Shown: in pieces, positions 1-10,507 of the stretch
Layout: each line of letters opens with the position of its first letter
Numbering within the stretch: position 1 is the first letter of the stretch
NCBI GenBank assembly: GCA_918026815.1
Contig: CAKJVC010000034.1
Span: 1 to 17,099, forward strand
Origin: Chalara sp. BL73
Lineage: Eukaryota; Ascomycota; Leotiomycetes; Helotiales
Direction of reading: 5' to 3'
DNA length: 17,099 nt
Position numbers and translations under genes: made by a program
Notes under the pieces: generated by a model
Database searches by the model: none
Seen by the model: the letters and a program-made list of their open reading frames with translations, nothing else
Told to the model about the DNA's origin: nothing

Positions 1-588
1 TTTGTCTATGGTCATAAAGTATAAGTGTATCCAGAATTTGGACAACTTTCGAATTTGATCAATATCTTAACTGTATGAGCATGTATCAAGAGAAATATGT
101 CTTCATATCTTATGACCTGATACCTCACCAAACGCGAAACCCCGTCGGCTGAGATACGCTTCGTAGTCAGGTGCTGCCAAGGTTCTCCTCCTTAGAATCA
201 ATAGGGCTCGCTTATGATATATCTCGCTGTATGCTTTCCATATGGATATTCTACCTAAAGTGAAATATTTGGAATCCTTTGGTAATAGTCAGTAGATAAT
301 ATAGCCATTTAACAAATGTTTCAGTACGCTTATTTTGTTGCTTTGAATTTTGGTCAAATCAGCCTAATCACATGCTACCCGCTCGACCAAAAGTGAAGGC
401 ATTCATTCACCTGCGCGTCTTCACCTCAATATATTGACGAGGCGGTGAATTTGTTCCTTATCCCTTCACTTCCAATTCCATACCCTCGACTCCACCACAC
501 TCTTCTTCACCTACCGTCATCACCAAACACTTCTACTCAAGCTTACCATATCTTCGCACGATCTGCCGGGCTTAGTGCTTCCGAAACG
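1..588. other. Left intergenic region and probable 5' leader of the repeat-domain gene
   Basis: No supportable gene is visible in the first 440 bases on either strand. From about 400 to 588 the + strand becomes rich in C and T, as is common just upstream of fungal start codons. The reading frame of the downstream gene stays open back to 445, but only from a GTG, and the translated stretch is a low-complexity Pro/Ser/Thr/His/Leu run. I treat it as untranslated leader. Confidence 0.5.
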
Positions 589-2948
589 ATGTCCAAGATG
601 GCTAACCTCGATACTGTTCCCTACGCAAGCAAAGCAGATACAGAATTTAATACAGAGAATTCGGATTATACTCGTCAAGTGCCAGGCACGCCGATTATCA
701 AAGTCTCCCGTGAAGCTGCCGAACGCTTACAGCCAACGATGTCAGCGGGACTGAAAATGCATGGGCAGCAAATCACCTCCGGGAAGCAGACAGATACTGC
801 GATACCTATTCAAAACTGGTGGATGGACGCTACTGCTGACGCTACCAAGGTCAGTGGCAAAGTCGAGCAGGATGCTTACGATCTCTTGAGCGGCTTAGAA
901 AAGATACTTGACTCTAAGGAGGGTGAGCAACAACTAAGCAGGTCTGCTACAAAGAATGCACATGGCCAACAAATTCCTGCAGGACCCGCGACATCAGTGG
1001 GCAGTCCTGTGAGATCTGTTTATCAAAATCAGAGGCTAAGACCTAACTGGCGACCATATGTGGAAGATGACCAAGTTATAGATATTAGATATCAGATTCT
1101 GAAGGAGCTCAACGCCGATCCATACGTGGTGGCTGCTGATCTACAGTTTATGACACGGCGCAAAAACCGTGCTTATCACCGTCAAACCATCAGCCCTAGT
1201 CTCGCAGAGAGGGTAGCAACAGTCAACGACAGATGGGTATTCAAAAATTATGGTTTGAAGGTGGTGGCAATGCCAAATACTTCCAACCAGCAGAGTATCC
1301 GACGCGCTACCCTTGCTTCAGCAGATTCAAATCTCTCAAAAAAGAAGGGAATGAAAAAGAGCAATCAAGGGCAGCCTGGGGAGAAGTCCAGCCCGACACG
1401 AAAGATTCCCCGTCGAAATGAGGAAGAGGCTGCAAGTCTTCGCCAAGAGCAACTGGACGAGCTCAACTCTGACCCATTCATGGCAGCTCATAGTCTGAAG
1501 TTTGTGTGGGGAAGCGACGAAGTTCCTCTCCTTTTGAGAGAATCCATTTCTACGAAGCTGGGAAAGAAAGTGGCCAAGCTTCATAAAAATGGTTCTTCAA
1601 AGGTTACGGTCTGCAGATTGTGGCTGTTAAACAGGCTCCGGTTGAGCAGCTTTTGCCAGAAGCTCCGGCCGCTGGTGCTTCGGCGGATGAAGCCGCCCTA
1701 TTGATATCTGAACCCAAAAGACAGAGGTATTCTCGGATGAGGCGATAATGAGAGATATCTCTCAGGAAGAGGAACAGGAAGATGACAGTATCCTGTTAAT
1801 AGACAATGCTCACCGGCGCGATCAAAAAACGCCGACAGAGCGGTTCTGATGCGGGCTTATAAGTTGAGGAATGCCAACGCTGGAGCTCTTATAATCAAAC
1901 ATGCTCTGCAGCTAGTGGAACTACATTGTGACCCTCAATATGACAGCCTTATACCAAATATTCGTCTACCTGATAGGGAAGACAAGAAGCTAAGAAAGGT
2001 TATGAATCGGCTCAATCAGAAGTGGTTTTTCAAGAACTATAGCTTGCGGGTTGTGGTGGTTTACCAGGCCATGGCTCCGCAGATATTATCAGGTGCCACA
2101 CAAGCATTAGAGAACGGTATAAACTCACCAATAATGCCCATGCCAGACAAAGAGGATGATATGATTGTGCAAGGGGATGGTCCCGACCATGGACAGAAAT
2201 CTGGCCTGCAAAGAGTACATATTTACGAAGAAGAATATATTGCTACACTAGCCCGGGCTGAAAAACTAGAGGAAGCCAACGCAGACCAGTTCATGATGGA
2301 TTGCGATTTGGAGTTTATAGTCCAGCCTCCAGATACGGATTATGCCGATTTCGTCCCTGATGTCATTATACCCGGCAGAAAGCAGAACCAGCAGCTCAAG
2401 GCCAAGCTGAAGCACCTCAACCGCGACATCTCCTTTAAGAACTACGGCATGCGGGTGGTCGCAGTTACGAAGGAGGTGGCACAACAGATCGTATCAGACG
2501 CCGCGCGCAACTCGATAAATGAAGCCAGTTCTCCCCAACACCTACACGAAGAGCAGCTACCGACGGTGAGGCCAACCCCGCTAGCCCTCCCACACAAGAA
2601 GATACACCACTTATCCCTTCGGCCTCATGGCCAGGGTATGAGTTCCCACCGTCACCACCAACCACCAACCCAACACAGCCATCCGGACCCAAACCCCTCT
2701 ACAGCCAGGTCCTCCGGTCATTCCAGCCTTTGCTCTGCCCTAAGAACGCTACTCCCGCATCGCCCGCCTCCCTCAGCAGAACGCAGAAGATCCGCCTTGC
2801 CAAGGAAGCTCGAGACCTTAGGTTCTTCCAAGAGCACGACGGTGTGCCGCGGAAGCGCAAGAGCGAGCTCGTGGACCCGCGGTCCGCCATGGCGAAGCGG
2901 AGGATCTGCGATAATGACCAAGAGGATGTTTCGAGGGAGTTGCTTTGA
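589..2948 (+). CDS. Unrecognised protein with four tandem copies of a 65-73 aa alpha/beta domain (frame-disrupted)
   Basis: I do not recognise this family. The first in-frame ATG is at 589. The N-terminal 160 residues or so are polar and low-complexity, with a short internal duplication (HGQQI at about 762 and 963). Four domain copies follow at about 1081-1272, 1435-1628, 1849-2061 and 2248-2466. Each begins with a helix-like LxELNADPF-type segment and ends in a WFFKNYGLRVVAV-type segment. Acidic, Pro-rich or Lys-rich linkers separate them. The C-terminus is Pro-rich and then basic (PRKRK, AKRRI), which could be a nuclear localisation signal, and ends at TGA 2946-2948. Four -1 frame changes are needed to read through: near 1585-1589 (A5), 1713-1719 (CCCAAAA), 1824-1829 (A6) and about 2533-2536 (C4). 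Adding four bases gives about 787 codons in one frame. It could instead be a decaying pseudogene, but preserved motifs on both sides of each break argue for missing bases. Confidence 0.6.
1081..1272 (+). repeat. Protein domain repeat copy 1
   Basis: First copy of the domain shared by the four-repeat protein. It begins DIRYQILKELNADPYVV, has a central DLQFM segment and ends WVFKNYGLKVVAM. It is uninterrupted. Confidence 0.75.
1435..1628 (+). repeat. Protein domain repeat copy 2, split by a frameshift
   Basis: Second copy. It begins SLRQEQLDELNSDPFMAA, with a central SLKFV. The conserved end WFFKGYGLQIVAV is found only in the next frame, beginning at 1590, directly after the A5 run at 1585-1589. 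That a conserved motif resumes at once in the other frame is direct evidence of a lost base. Confidence 0.7.
1849..2061 (+). repeat. Protein domain repeat copy 3
   Basis: Third copy. It begins around MRAYKLRNANAGALI, has a central ALQLVE segment and ends WFFKNYSLRVVVV. It is the most diverged at its start: the DP of the other copies is replaced. The linker before it crosses an A6 run where the frame changes. Confidence 0.65.
2248..2466 (+). repeat. Protein domain repeat copy 4
   Basis: Fourth copy, in the same frame as copy 3. It begins LARAEKLEEANADQFMMD, has a central DLEFIV and ends ISFKNYGMRVVAV, with a slightly longer middle loop rich in Asp and Pro. Confidence 0.72.
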
Positions 2949-3460
2949 TTTTTTCGCTCTCTCTTTGTGGGACGGAAGGGTGGAACGGGGAGGCTGAGGG
3001 TGTGGAGGATGGTAGGTAGGGGAGTTGCTTAGATGATGGGTTAGAGGATGGGGAGGGATTGTGATGAGATGTAGATATAGATAGTAGAATTAGGGAAATG
3101 CTTTCGTGTTAATCTGCTTGTTGTGTTGCAAATTACGAAGGTGATATGTGAACGTATTGATGTCCTTGACCAAGTCGCAAATGCTATCTTTGAATTGTAG
3201 GTGTGCGTATTCTCTTGGTGAAAAATATACATATCCATCTAAATGCTGGCGTGAACTGCGGAATCCGATAGGACAACCTGATAGTAGGCCTAAAATTGAA
3301 GAACCAGCTGGCAAGCTGTTACCCCTAAGTACGGCAGTGGACCATATATTAAATGGTGGTGGGAGCATGTTATGGATGAGTGCTCTTGTTGCCGAGTCAA
3401 GGTTATTAGATTTAAGGGACCGAGTGGAGGGGTCTATTTGATTGTTGTAAATATATCCTA
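2949..3460. other. Convergent intergenic region between the repeat gene and RQC2
   Basis: This holds the two facing 3' ends. An open frame on the minus strand runs on through it from RQC2 to about 3090, but its translation looks non-coding and is best explained by a frameshift that skips the true RQC2 stop at 3461-3463. I see no RNA gene or clear repeat. Confidence 0.5.
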
Positions 3461-6400
3461 TTACCGTTTCTTCCCCTTCCCTCCCTTTGAATTGCCGCCT
3501 TTTTGTTTTCTGAGCCTTTGCAGCAGCAGCAGCACCGCCACTCATCATAACACGCACTTTCCCTACCGTAATTGTATTCACAACCTCCTCAGCCTTCCAG
3601 CCTTTCAACAGCTCTAACTCTCTGGGCCAGATCCTCTCGTTATCTTTACTTTCCTGATCCACCCATTTGGGGTTGATACCCTCTGTCCACTTGCCAAGAA
3701 TCTCCTTAACCGCTTTGCCTTTCTTCGCAGTCCCGGGTTGGAGCTTGACTTTATATTTGCATTTACCCATCGCTGACCAAGGGGCACACATCGGAATGGC
3801 TTCCAATATCTCATCGCCTGGCAAAGCCGTCCCTATCAACCTCTCTATTTCACTGACATTGTCCTCTCCATCATCGATTTGGATGTCATTTTCAAGCATA
3901 GCCTTTCGTCTCGCTTCATGTTCCGCCATTTCATTCTGCGTCCTTTGATGCTGGGCCCTCCTCCTCTCCTTCTGAAACGCAAGTTCTTTTTCTCGATCGG
4001 CTTTAGCCTTGGCCTCCGCCTCTGCTTTCTGCACACCGGCGACAGAGCCGAGAATCTTTTGGGCTAGAAGCCGATCTTCTTCGTCTTGATCTTTGTATTT
4101 CGCGGCTATCTTTTTGGCTTTCGCTTTCTGGCCGCGTTTTCTTGGGGCAGGACCTTTCTTGCCTTGATTGGTAGTGGTTGTTGACGGCGCATAGGTGCTG
4201 GCATTGTCTTCTGATTCTGAATTAGGTTGGTCGCCTTCTCCAGCATCTACATCTGGCTCAGGCTTAACATTTTCGTCGGCTACTTTTTCCGGCTCTTTCT
4301 TGTCCGCCCGAATGCGAAGGTCCGATATTTCCTGTGTCGGTGCTTCTTCCTCATTACTTCCTGCGGGAACTTTAGGTTGTGTCTGAAGAAGATTGGCTCG
4401 AGGCTCCAGATTCTCGTCGTCCTGGTCCACATCAGAGTCTGTTTCGTCGCCATCCACACTGCCCTCATCTTCGATAGCCTTCGGATTATCTTGCCCTCCA
4501 ATCGACTCCGCGGCAGAAGATACCGCTGAGCTACTTTCCTGAACCCTATACTTGACATGTTTTGCCTTACTTTCGTCACTAATTTGGAAAATGACACCAA
4601 ATCCTAAAATCAGTTGAGCAGGCGGCAAGAAATTCTTCTTCCCACGGACCATGAAACTACCGACTGGAAGAAACTCTCCAGTAGGGGCAGACTTAGACAC
4701 TTGGTCAGCATTAACCCACCACGCAGACATGCCAGCCTTCGAATCCCAAGCACTCGATGTTGCTACTGCTAAAGTTCCAGCTTGCGATAATGTTGATGGT
4801 GGAATTGGTGCGTCTGGGGTCTTGGGATTGTTCTTAATAACGACCGACGCTGCGCCAGAAAGGTCAGCGGAGAGGTAGATATCCCCCCTTTTCAGGTGCT
4901 TCTTGTAAATGATTTCATTCTGTTGAGCATCTTTTCCACCTAGTACAAGATATCCGTCCGATGAGGTGAACCATGCAAACTTTTCAAACCACAATTGCTT
5001 CCTCACAGGGCGCAATACGGCTTTGTCTCTGTCTTTAGGCCCTTCTTGAGGTGTTGTGCAATTTTAGCTTCCTGACTTTTCAGCGCCAACGCTGATGATT
5101 CCAAGGTTTTTGCCTCCTTTTGCTTTGCAGATTTCTTTTGTATGTGGTACTCTCTCGCATTGGCATATGGCGATAATGACAGGTCGGTATCGATGGCCAA
5201 CCGTTGCTCCGCTTGCTTTTGATTCTGCTCCTTCTGAGTCTTTTGCTCACGTTCGTCGTCTTCGCTTTCGGACACGTCGCTCGCTGTTTCGTAACCAGGA
5301 TCATCTTCTTCATCATCCGCTACTTCCTCGTCTAACAACAACGTGATAGTATTCTCTTCCAACTTCAGAGGCAACCTAATAATTGCGGCCACCGGATTGT
5401 TTCGCTTCTGCTCTAGCTCAATGAGCTTCCCAATCTCCACCCAATCCATTCCTTGCGCGATTAGACCATTGACTGCATCCATAGCTTCCTGTACTCTTTC
5501 CGCGTTTGCTTCTAATGCACTAGCTTTTCGAATGTTAAGCTCTTGCACCTCTAGCAATCCATCCAAACGTTTCACCTGATCTTGACGCGCAGCCTCGATT
5601 TTCCGCTTCGCAGCAAGCTCTCTTTCTTCAAGTCTGGACTCTAATTTCTGTCCCTCGATTGACGAGAAGAACTCATCAACAGTCTTATTGAAACCTTGAA
5701 ATTCCAAGAACGTAGAAGTAGGATCCTCCTCAAACTGCCGTGGCCGGAAAGGGTGAAAATCGTCATATATTAGCGTTTTCCGTGATGTATCATCATCCGT
5801 AGCGCCATATTTCTTCTTTGCGATGATATAGCCCTTCGTAACATCAGAGCTGGTAATCTCCTGTATAACCTTCTGCGCATCCTGCAAACATCGCATAAGA
5901 TGCTCTAAGAGGCCCTCATTCTCCAGTACATCTCCTGGCTTCAATGTCGAGTCAAATTGTAACACGCGCATAGAGTGATCTACAAGCATAGGCGGAAACT
6001 CCGTGATAGAGACCGCAAGGGCTTTCCGTAGAGCATCTTTAGCAGGCTTTTTCGTCTTCTTTCCAGCAACCAGCGTCCCTTCTCCACGCTCTACAGCCTT
6101 TTGTAACGCCGTTCGTAATCGCTCAGTTGTCAGTGGTGGAATCCCTTCATAATTCTGCCGATTCTGAAGACTATACTTTAGTCCGACCCGCAGTTGCTCC
6201 TGCCCCTCTCCCTCGGGCACAATCCGCTGCAGGGCTAGAATACTGAGATCCTCGCTCGTCAAGATGATATTGCCACCGGCATAGAACTCCAGAAAAAGCT
6301 TATACTGTCCCTCGCTAAATTGGAACTCGATGATCCGGTCTGTGCCGACCTGTGCCACCTTCGTGACTCTTCTCGTCTTCAGGAATTTCCGGAGACGAGT

Positions 6401-6686
6401 AACGAAGTGTGACGGTTCGGCGGCAGTAGCACGGGCAAAATCTGTGAGATGACATCGAAAACCAGAGTCAATAATTATCTGCTGCTTGTTGTTTGGCTTT
6501 GCAAATTTTACAAGGAAGATTTTGGTAGAGAGGTCGTAGATATTGGATACTCGTAAAGTGAGGAGCGCTGCTGACAGTTCGTGGGCTATGACCTGATAGT
6601 AGCATGTAAGCCACAGATATTGGAGTTATCTGAGAGTGAGAAAAGGTATTTACCTTGACATCTAAAGAAGAAAAGCGTTGCTTCAT
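3461..6686 (-). CDS. RQC2: Rqc2/Tae2 (NEMF family), ribosome-associated quality control factor, frame-disrupted
   Basis: In known homologues this protein binds 60S subunits carrying stalled peptidyl-tRNA, stabilises the Ltn1/listerin ligase there and recruits tRNAs that add C-terminal Ala/Thr tails. Exon 1 (6686-6654) encodes the family's conserved start MKQRFSSLDVK; exon 2 starts at 6592 with VIAHEL. Visible in order: NFACT-N domain with Asp9 and the Asp-Arg pair in VGTDRIIEF (about residues 96-97), a coiled-coil middle, the NFACT-R core (WFEKFAWFTSSDGYLVLGG, then GDIYLSADLSGA, about 5000-4840), a long acidic/lysine-rich linker, and the NFACT-C domain beginning CAPWSAM. Two breaks occur. A base is missing at the T3 run 5034-5036 just before the NFACT-R core. 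A second frame change at 3500-3504 hides the usual Gly/Lys-rich tail ending GGKGKKR and TAA at 3463-3461. Restored length is about 1054 aa, normal for fungi. Confidence 0.93.
6593..6653 (-). other. RQC2 intron 1
   Basis: A 61-nt intron with donor GTAAAT and acceptor ATCAG. Splicing joins the conserved MKQRFSSLDVK start to VIAHEL in frame, exactly as in the family, which makes the intron secure. Confidence 0.92.
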
Positions 6687-7569
6687 ATTGTACAGTTCTG
6701 CGTTTTTGAAAGGTATGATGTAAATGGAGGGGCAACGTTAACAATGATGCGAAGTGCCTTTTTGCCAAGAAATACAAGCGGCCACGGTGGGGCAGTATTA
6801 GTCAAATGGTGCTTTTACATACTTTAACTACATGCCAAAATAGTACAGACCGCGAACAAACCAAAGAGTATATAATTCTACTGATGTTTAAATAATCAAC
6901 TGTAGTAACCAAGCAGTAATGAGTGTATTTCAGTGTTTATAATTTCAAAAGCTATGCAAAATACCAATAAATTCTTAAAAGTAACAATACCTAGCCTAAG
7001 CGTGTACAAATGGGAAAAACTGGGCACATACAAAGTACTGTTTGCTATGGATGATATCGTTGAATATTTTCCTCTTTGCACAACTCTTAAGTTTCAAATA
7101 AGCCACATAGCTAAATCAATAGAATAATTCTGGTTAGTTGTTCTTCGTCATCATGTTGTGGTCTGACATTATGAGCCACTGCTCTAAAGACGCAGCATCG
7201 TTGGTCATGACGCTAAGAAATTAGCCTCCTGCAGATGTATCATATAAATTGTTTTGACACCGATGACCTTCTGCTATCCTATAACCCTTTTGTTCCTATC
7301 CTGAACATGATTGCGCCCATATCACGATAGGATTTGAGCTAGTACAGGTGGTTCCATTAGCTTCATGCCATTTATTGCCCCAATCTTGCTTGCCAGTGGA
7401 TTTCTCAATTGCCTCCCTATCTTTGCTACTCTTCTGACTTCGCAAGCCTCCACCTGTTGAAATCCTACCGCTATACAAGACTTTATCATTACTATATTCG
7501 AGAGGATGCCAACGATTTATGATGTCACTACGTACTTATTGAGACACGAGATCCTGATAGTGTGCAATT
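6687..7569. promoter_or_regulatory. Divergent intergenic region between RQC2 and the HET-NACHT gene
   Basis: 883 bases separate two start codons pointing away from each other, so both promoters must lie here. The part from about 6820 to 7130 is AT-rich with no convincing coding content. A minus-strand open stretch (7296-7535) is noted separately. I cannot identify specific factor sites with confidence. Confidence 0.5.
7296..7535 (-). other. Isolated minus-strand open stretch with coding-like composition, no clear start
   Basis: Eighty codons are open from 7535 to the TAG at 7296, without an ATG at the start. The residues are varied and include RWHPLEY, a Gly-rich turn, several Trp (DWGNKWHE) and two Cys near the end. 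This looks more like a real protein fragment than random antisense sequence. It could be the last exon of a small gene, whose upstream part would overlap the HET gene's 5' end, or a relic. I recognise no family. Confidence 0.2.
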
Positions 7570-10507
7570 ATGCGCCTTTTAGAACTTAAAAATAATGGCG
7601 AGTTCAGCCTAACCAAAAATCTTATCGACAACATTCCTCCCTATGCAATACTTTCACATACTTGGGGTAATGATGATGAAGAAGCCACCTTTCGAGACTT
7701 GACAAAAGGTGTGGGGAAGAGCAAGGCCGGCTATAGAAAGATTCGGTTCTGCGCAGAACAAGCTATCAGAGATGGCCTTCAGTACGCCTGGGTAGACACT
7801 TGCTGTATCGATAAATCGAATAATACCGAGCTCTCGGAGGCTATTAATTCTATGTTTCGCTGGTATCGTGAAGCGTCTAAATGCTATGTGTACCTGTCAG
7901 ATCTTTCGACAAACAACTCTGATAAAAATATTCAGTTCTCTACATATATGTGGGAATCAGCTTTTCGCAACAGCAGATGGTTTACTCGGGGCTGGACCCT
8001 TCAAGAGCTGATCGCTCCAGTATCGGTTGAGTTCTTTTCTAGGGAAGGCAAACGACTAGGTGACAAGCAATCACTCGAACAACAAGTTCACGCGGCAACA
8101 GGGATTCCCGTTAATGCTCTTAGAGGGAGTTCTCTGTCTTATTTCTCCGTCTCTGAGCGAATTTCATGGGCAGAAAATCGAGAGACTAAACGCCAAGAAG
8201 ACAAAGCATACTCCCTTATGGGTGTTTTTGACATCCATATGCCGCTTATTTATGGCGAGGGAGGAAAATGCATTCATACGGCTCCGTGATGAGATCAACA
8301 AGCGTTCAACGAGTAAGACTATCAATTGTCTTAGAATCGATGATTTGTATAAGCAAGGTAGATTTTACTCTCCCTACTTTTGGATAATCTCTAAGTAAAT
8401 GGCAGACAATTCAAGGGTTTGCCTTGCATCCCTCACCCCAACTAATCAAGAAGATCTTCGGAACAGAGCGATGACGCGGTATCAAACAGCATGCCAATGG
8501 TTTCTCAACGAATCCCGATTTCAGGAATGGAGGACGAGTGGCTGTTCGGATCTGCTCTATATTACAGCAAGCGCTGGCTGTGGCAAAACTACAATTGCGG
8601 CTCATATCATAAACGCTCTTCAGCGAAAACCTACCATCGATTTGCCTCAAAACCAAGGTCAAAAGGAACAGAAACTAGAAAACACTCTACTGCTATATTT
8701 CTTTTTTCAGAAAGTCAATGTCGACGACGAAGGAACTGCACTAGCTGCATTACGGACTCTTATCAGCCAATTGATTCATCAGATGCCAGATCTCTACCAG
8801 CTGCTTCGGCGACAGTATGATATCCTTACCTTCAAGGGGCATGCATCGTGGTCCTGGGAACCGCTTTTATCTGTCTTCCTAGGCATGGTCCAGCAGATCC
8901 AAGTTCGGACACTTGTAACGACATACATTGTATTAGATGGAATGGACGAGTGCTCGGACGAGTCTCGCCGCAAATTTTTGACATGCCTGGGTTCTCTTGT
9001 CGAAGATCAAACAGTCCCCACCTTGAACCGGCCAGGATCAGTTTTGAAAATCCTTATTACTAGTCGACCAGACGAAGAAATCTTTGACATTATCCCCTTT
9101 TCGAAACATTTTGAGATCACAGATTCTCTCACCACAGACGATATAGGCACATTAATTGTTACTGGTGTAGAGCAGTTAGGAAACCGCAGGCATCTCGCTC
9201 CAGACGTTCAATCTGCGATTAAGAACTTTCTCTATACTAATGCTAAAGGCATGTTTCTATGGGTCGTGCTTGTACTCCAAGAGCTAGATCGCAGAGATGA
9301 ACGTCTCACAGACGATTTAATTGCAACCCGTCTGAGAAAAGTGCCTCTCACATTAGCTACCGTTTACGAAGGCATTCTCGAGAATGCCCCAAAATCGCGT
9401 CGCGACGACATGTGGCGCATACTGCGTTGCATGCTCATCAGCGTCCGTGTGATGAGTCCTATTGAGCTCAAGGCTGCTCTCTGTATTGAGATAGGCATTT
9501 CAGAATGGCATGATTTTATAGGGGATGTTAAGCAGCTCTGCGGTTCGCTGATCAGAGCCACGGATGACAAGGTTCGGTTTGTTCATCAAAGTGCACAAGA
9601 TTTTCTCGAAACCTATGCGTACCGCACATCGACAGAGCAGCCTCACGGAATTTTCTGGCAGCCTGGGGAAGCCGAAATTCAAATTACAACGGTTTGCCTG
9701 AAGTACCTGCTCCAGGATGGACTACTTATCGAAGTATACAACATATATCCTGGTAGAATAGTGCCTTTAGAATACGAAGAATTGATGCATGACATTCTAA
9801 AGAAGTGGCCGTTCTTGAGTTATGCGGCTGAATACTGGGCCTTCCACCTCAGAAATTTGAAGCAACCTAATCAGAACATTCTTAGATTAACACTCGTACT
9901 GCTGAGCACGCAGATGAATCGCGATATGTTGATGAGAATCCTATTTTTCTTCACTCACTATAGGACTGCTTGCACACCGAGAGAAGGCACCCAGCTTCAC
10001 ATTGCAGCATATCTCGATCTATCTTGGCTCGTTGCAGGATACATCCATACACGGGTGGACGTCAACGCTGTATCAGACAGTGGAGACACCGCGTTGATAT
10101 GGGGATCGGAAATGGGCAGTACAGAGAGCGTCCAGCTTCTTCTCCAAGCTGGCGCAAATCCTAACATTGTTGAATATGACGGCTGGTCTCCCCTTCACTG
10201 GGCAACTACGAATGGACATGCCGAGATTTGTAAGCTTCTGCTAGAACACGGAGCATGCATTGATGCCGTTGATGATCACGGGGCAACTCCACACCATTTA
10301 GCCCTTTCTAGAGGCCATGATATGGCTTTGGCTGAGTTAGATCGGTTCAGGGCGAAGGGTACCACATCGAAAGACCAAGATGCCGAAGGAGAATATCGGG
10401 ATTTGTCGAAAGCTCCACGGCGACCCAACAACATTCACCAAGGGCTGTATAATGGACGTCTAGCCATGAGCACATTTCCACACCTGCATGAGACTGGACG
10501 GGAATGA
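7570..10507 (+). CDS. HET-NACHT-ankyrin NLR-like protein (heterokaryon incompatibility type), frame-disrupted
   Basis: Proteins of this design act in fungal non-self recognition: ankyrin repeats sense, NACHT is the NTP-driven switch and the HET domain triggers cell death. ATG 7570 opens a typical HET domain with PYAILSHTWG, then WVDTCCIDK, RWFTRGWTLQELIAP and EDKAYSLMGVF. The frame ends early at TGA 8287-8289, and the end of the HET domain (from about 8270) continues in another frame, pointing to an indel at the A4 run 8265-8268. A TAA at 8396-8398 then lies inside a likely 48-nt intron (8358-8405). NACHT follows, with Walker A ASAGCGKT near 8570-8593, Walker B YIVLDGMDE near 8926-8952 and TSRPDEE near 9060. 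Ankyrin repeats occupy about 9986-10340. Read through, it has about 963 aa. Alternatives are a HET-only truncation plus a separate NACHT gene starting at ATG 8399, or a pseudogene. Confidence 0.85.
8358..8405 (+). other. Probable intron between the HET and NACHT domains
   Basis: A 48-nt segment begins GTAGAT and ends GGCAG. Removing it deletes the TAA at 8396-8398 and keeps the frame between the HET tail and the NACHT lead-in (VCLASLTP...). The donor is weak and no perfect CTAAC branch site is seen, so the call is moderate. Confidence 0.5.

Noticed and set aside
445..588. N-terminal extension of the repeat gene from GTG 445
   Set aside because: Starts only at a GTG and is a Pro/Ser/Thr/His-rich low-complexity run typical of C/T-rich leader sequence; the ATG at 589 is the first proper start.
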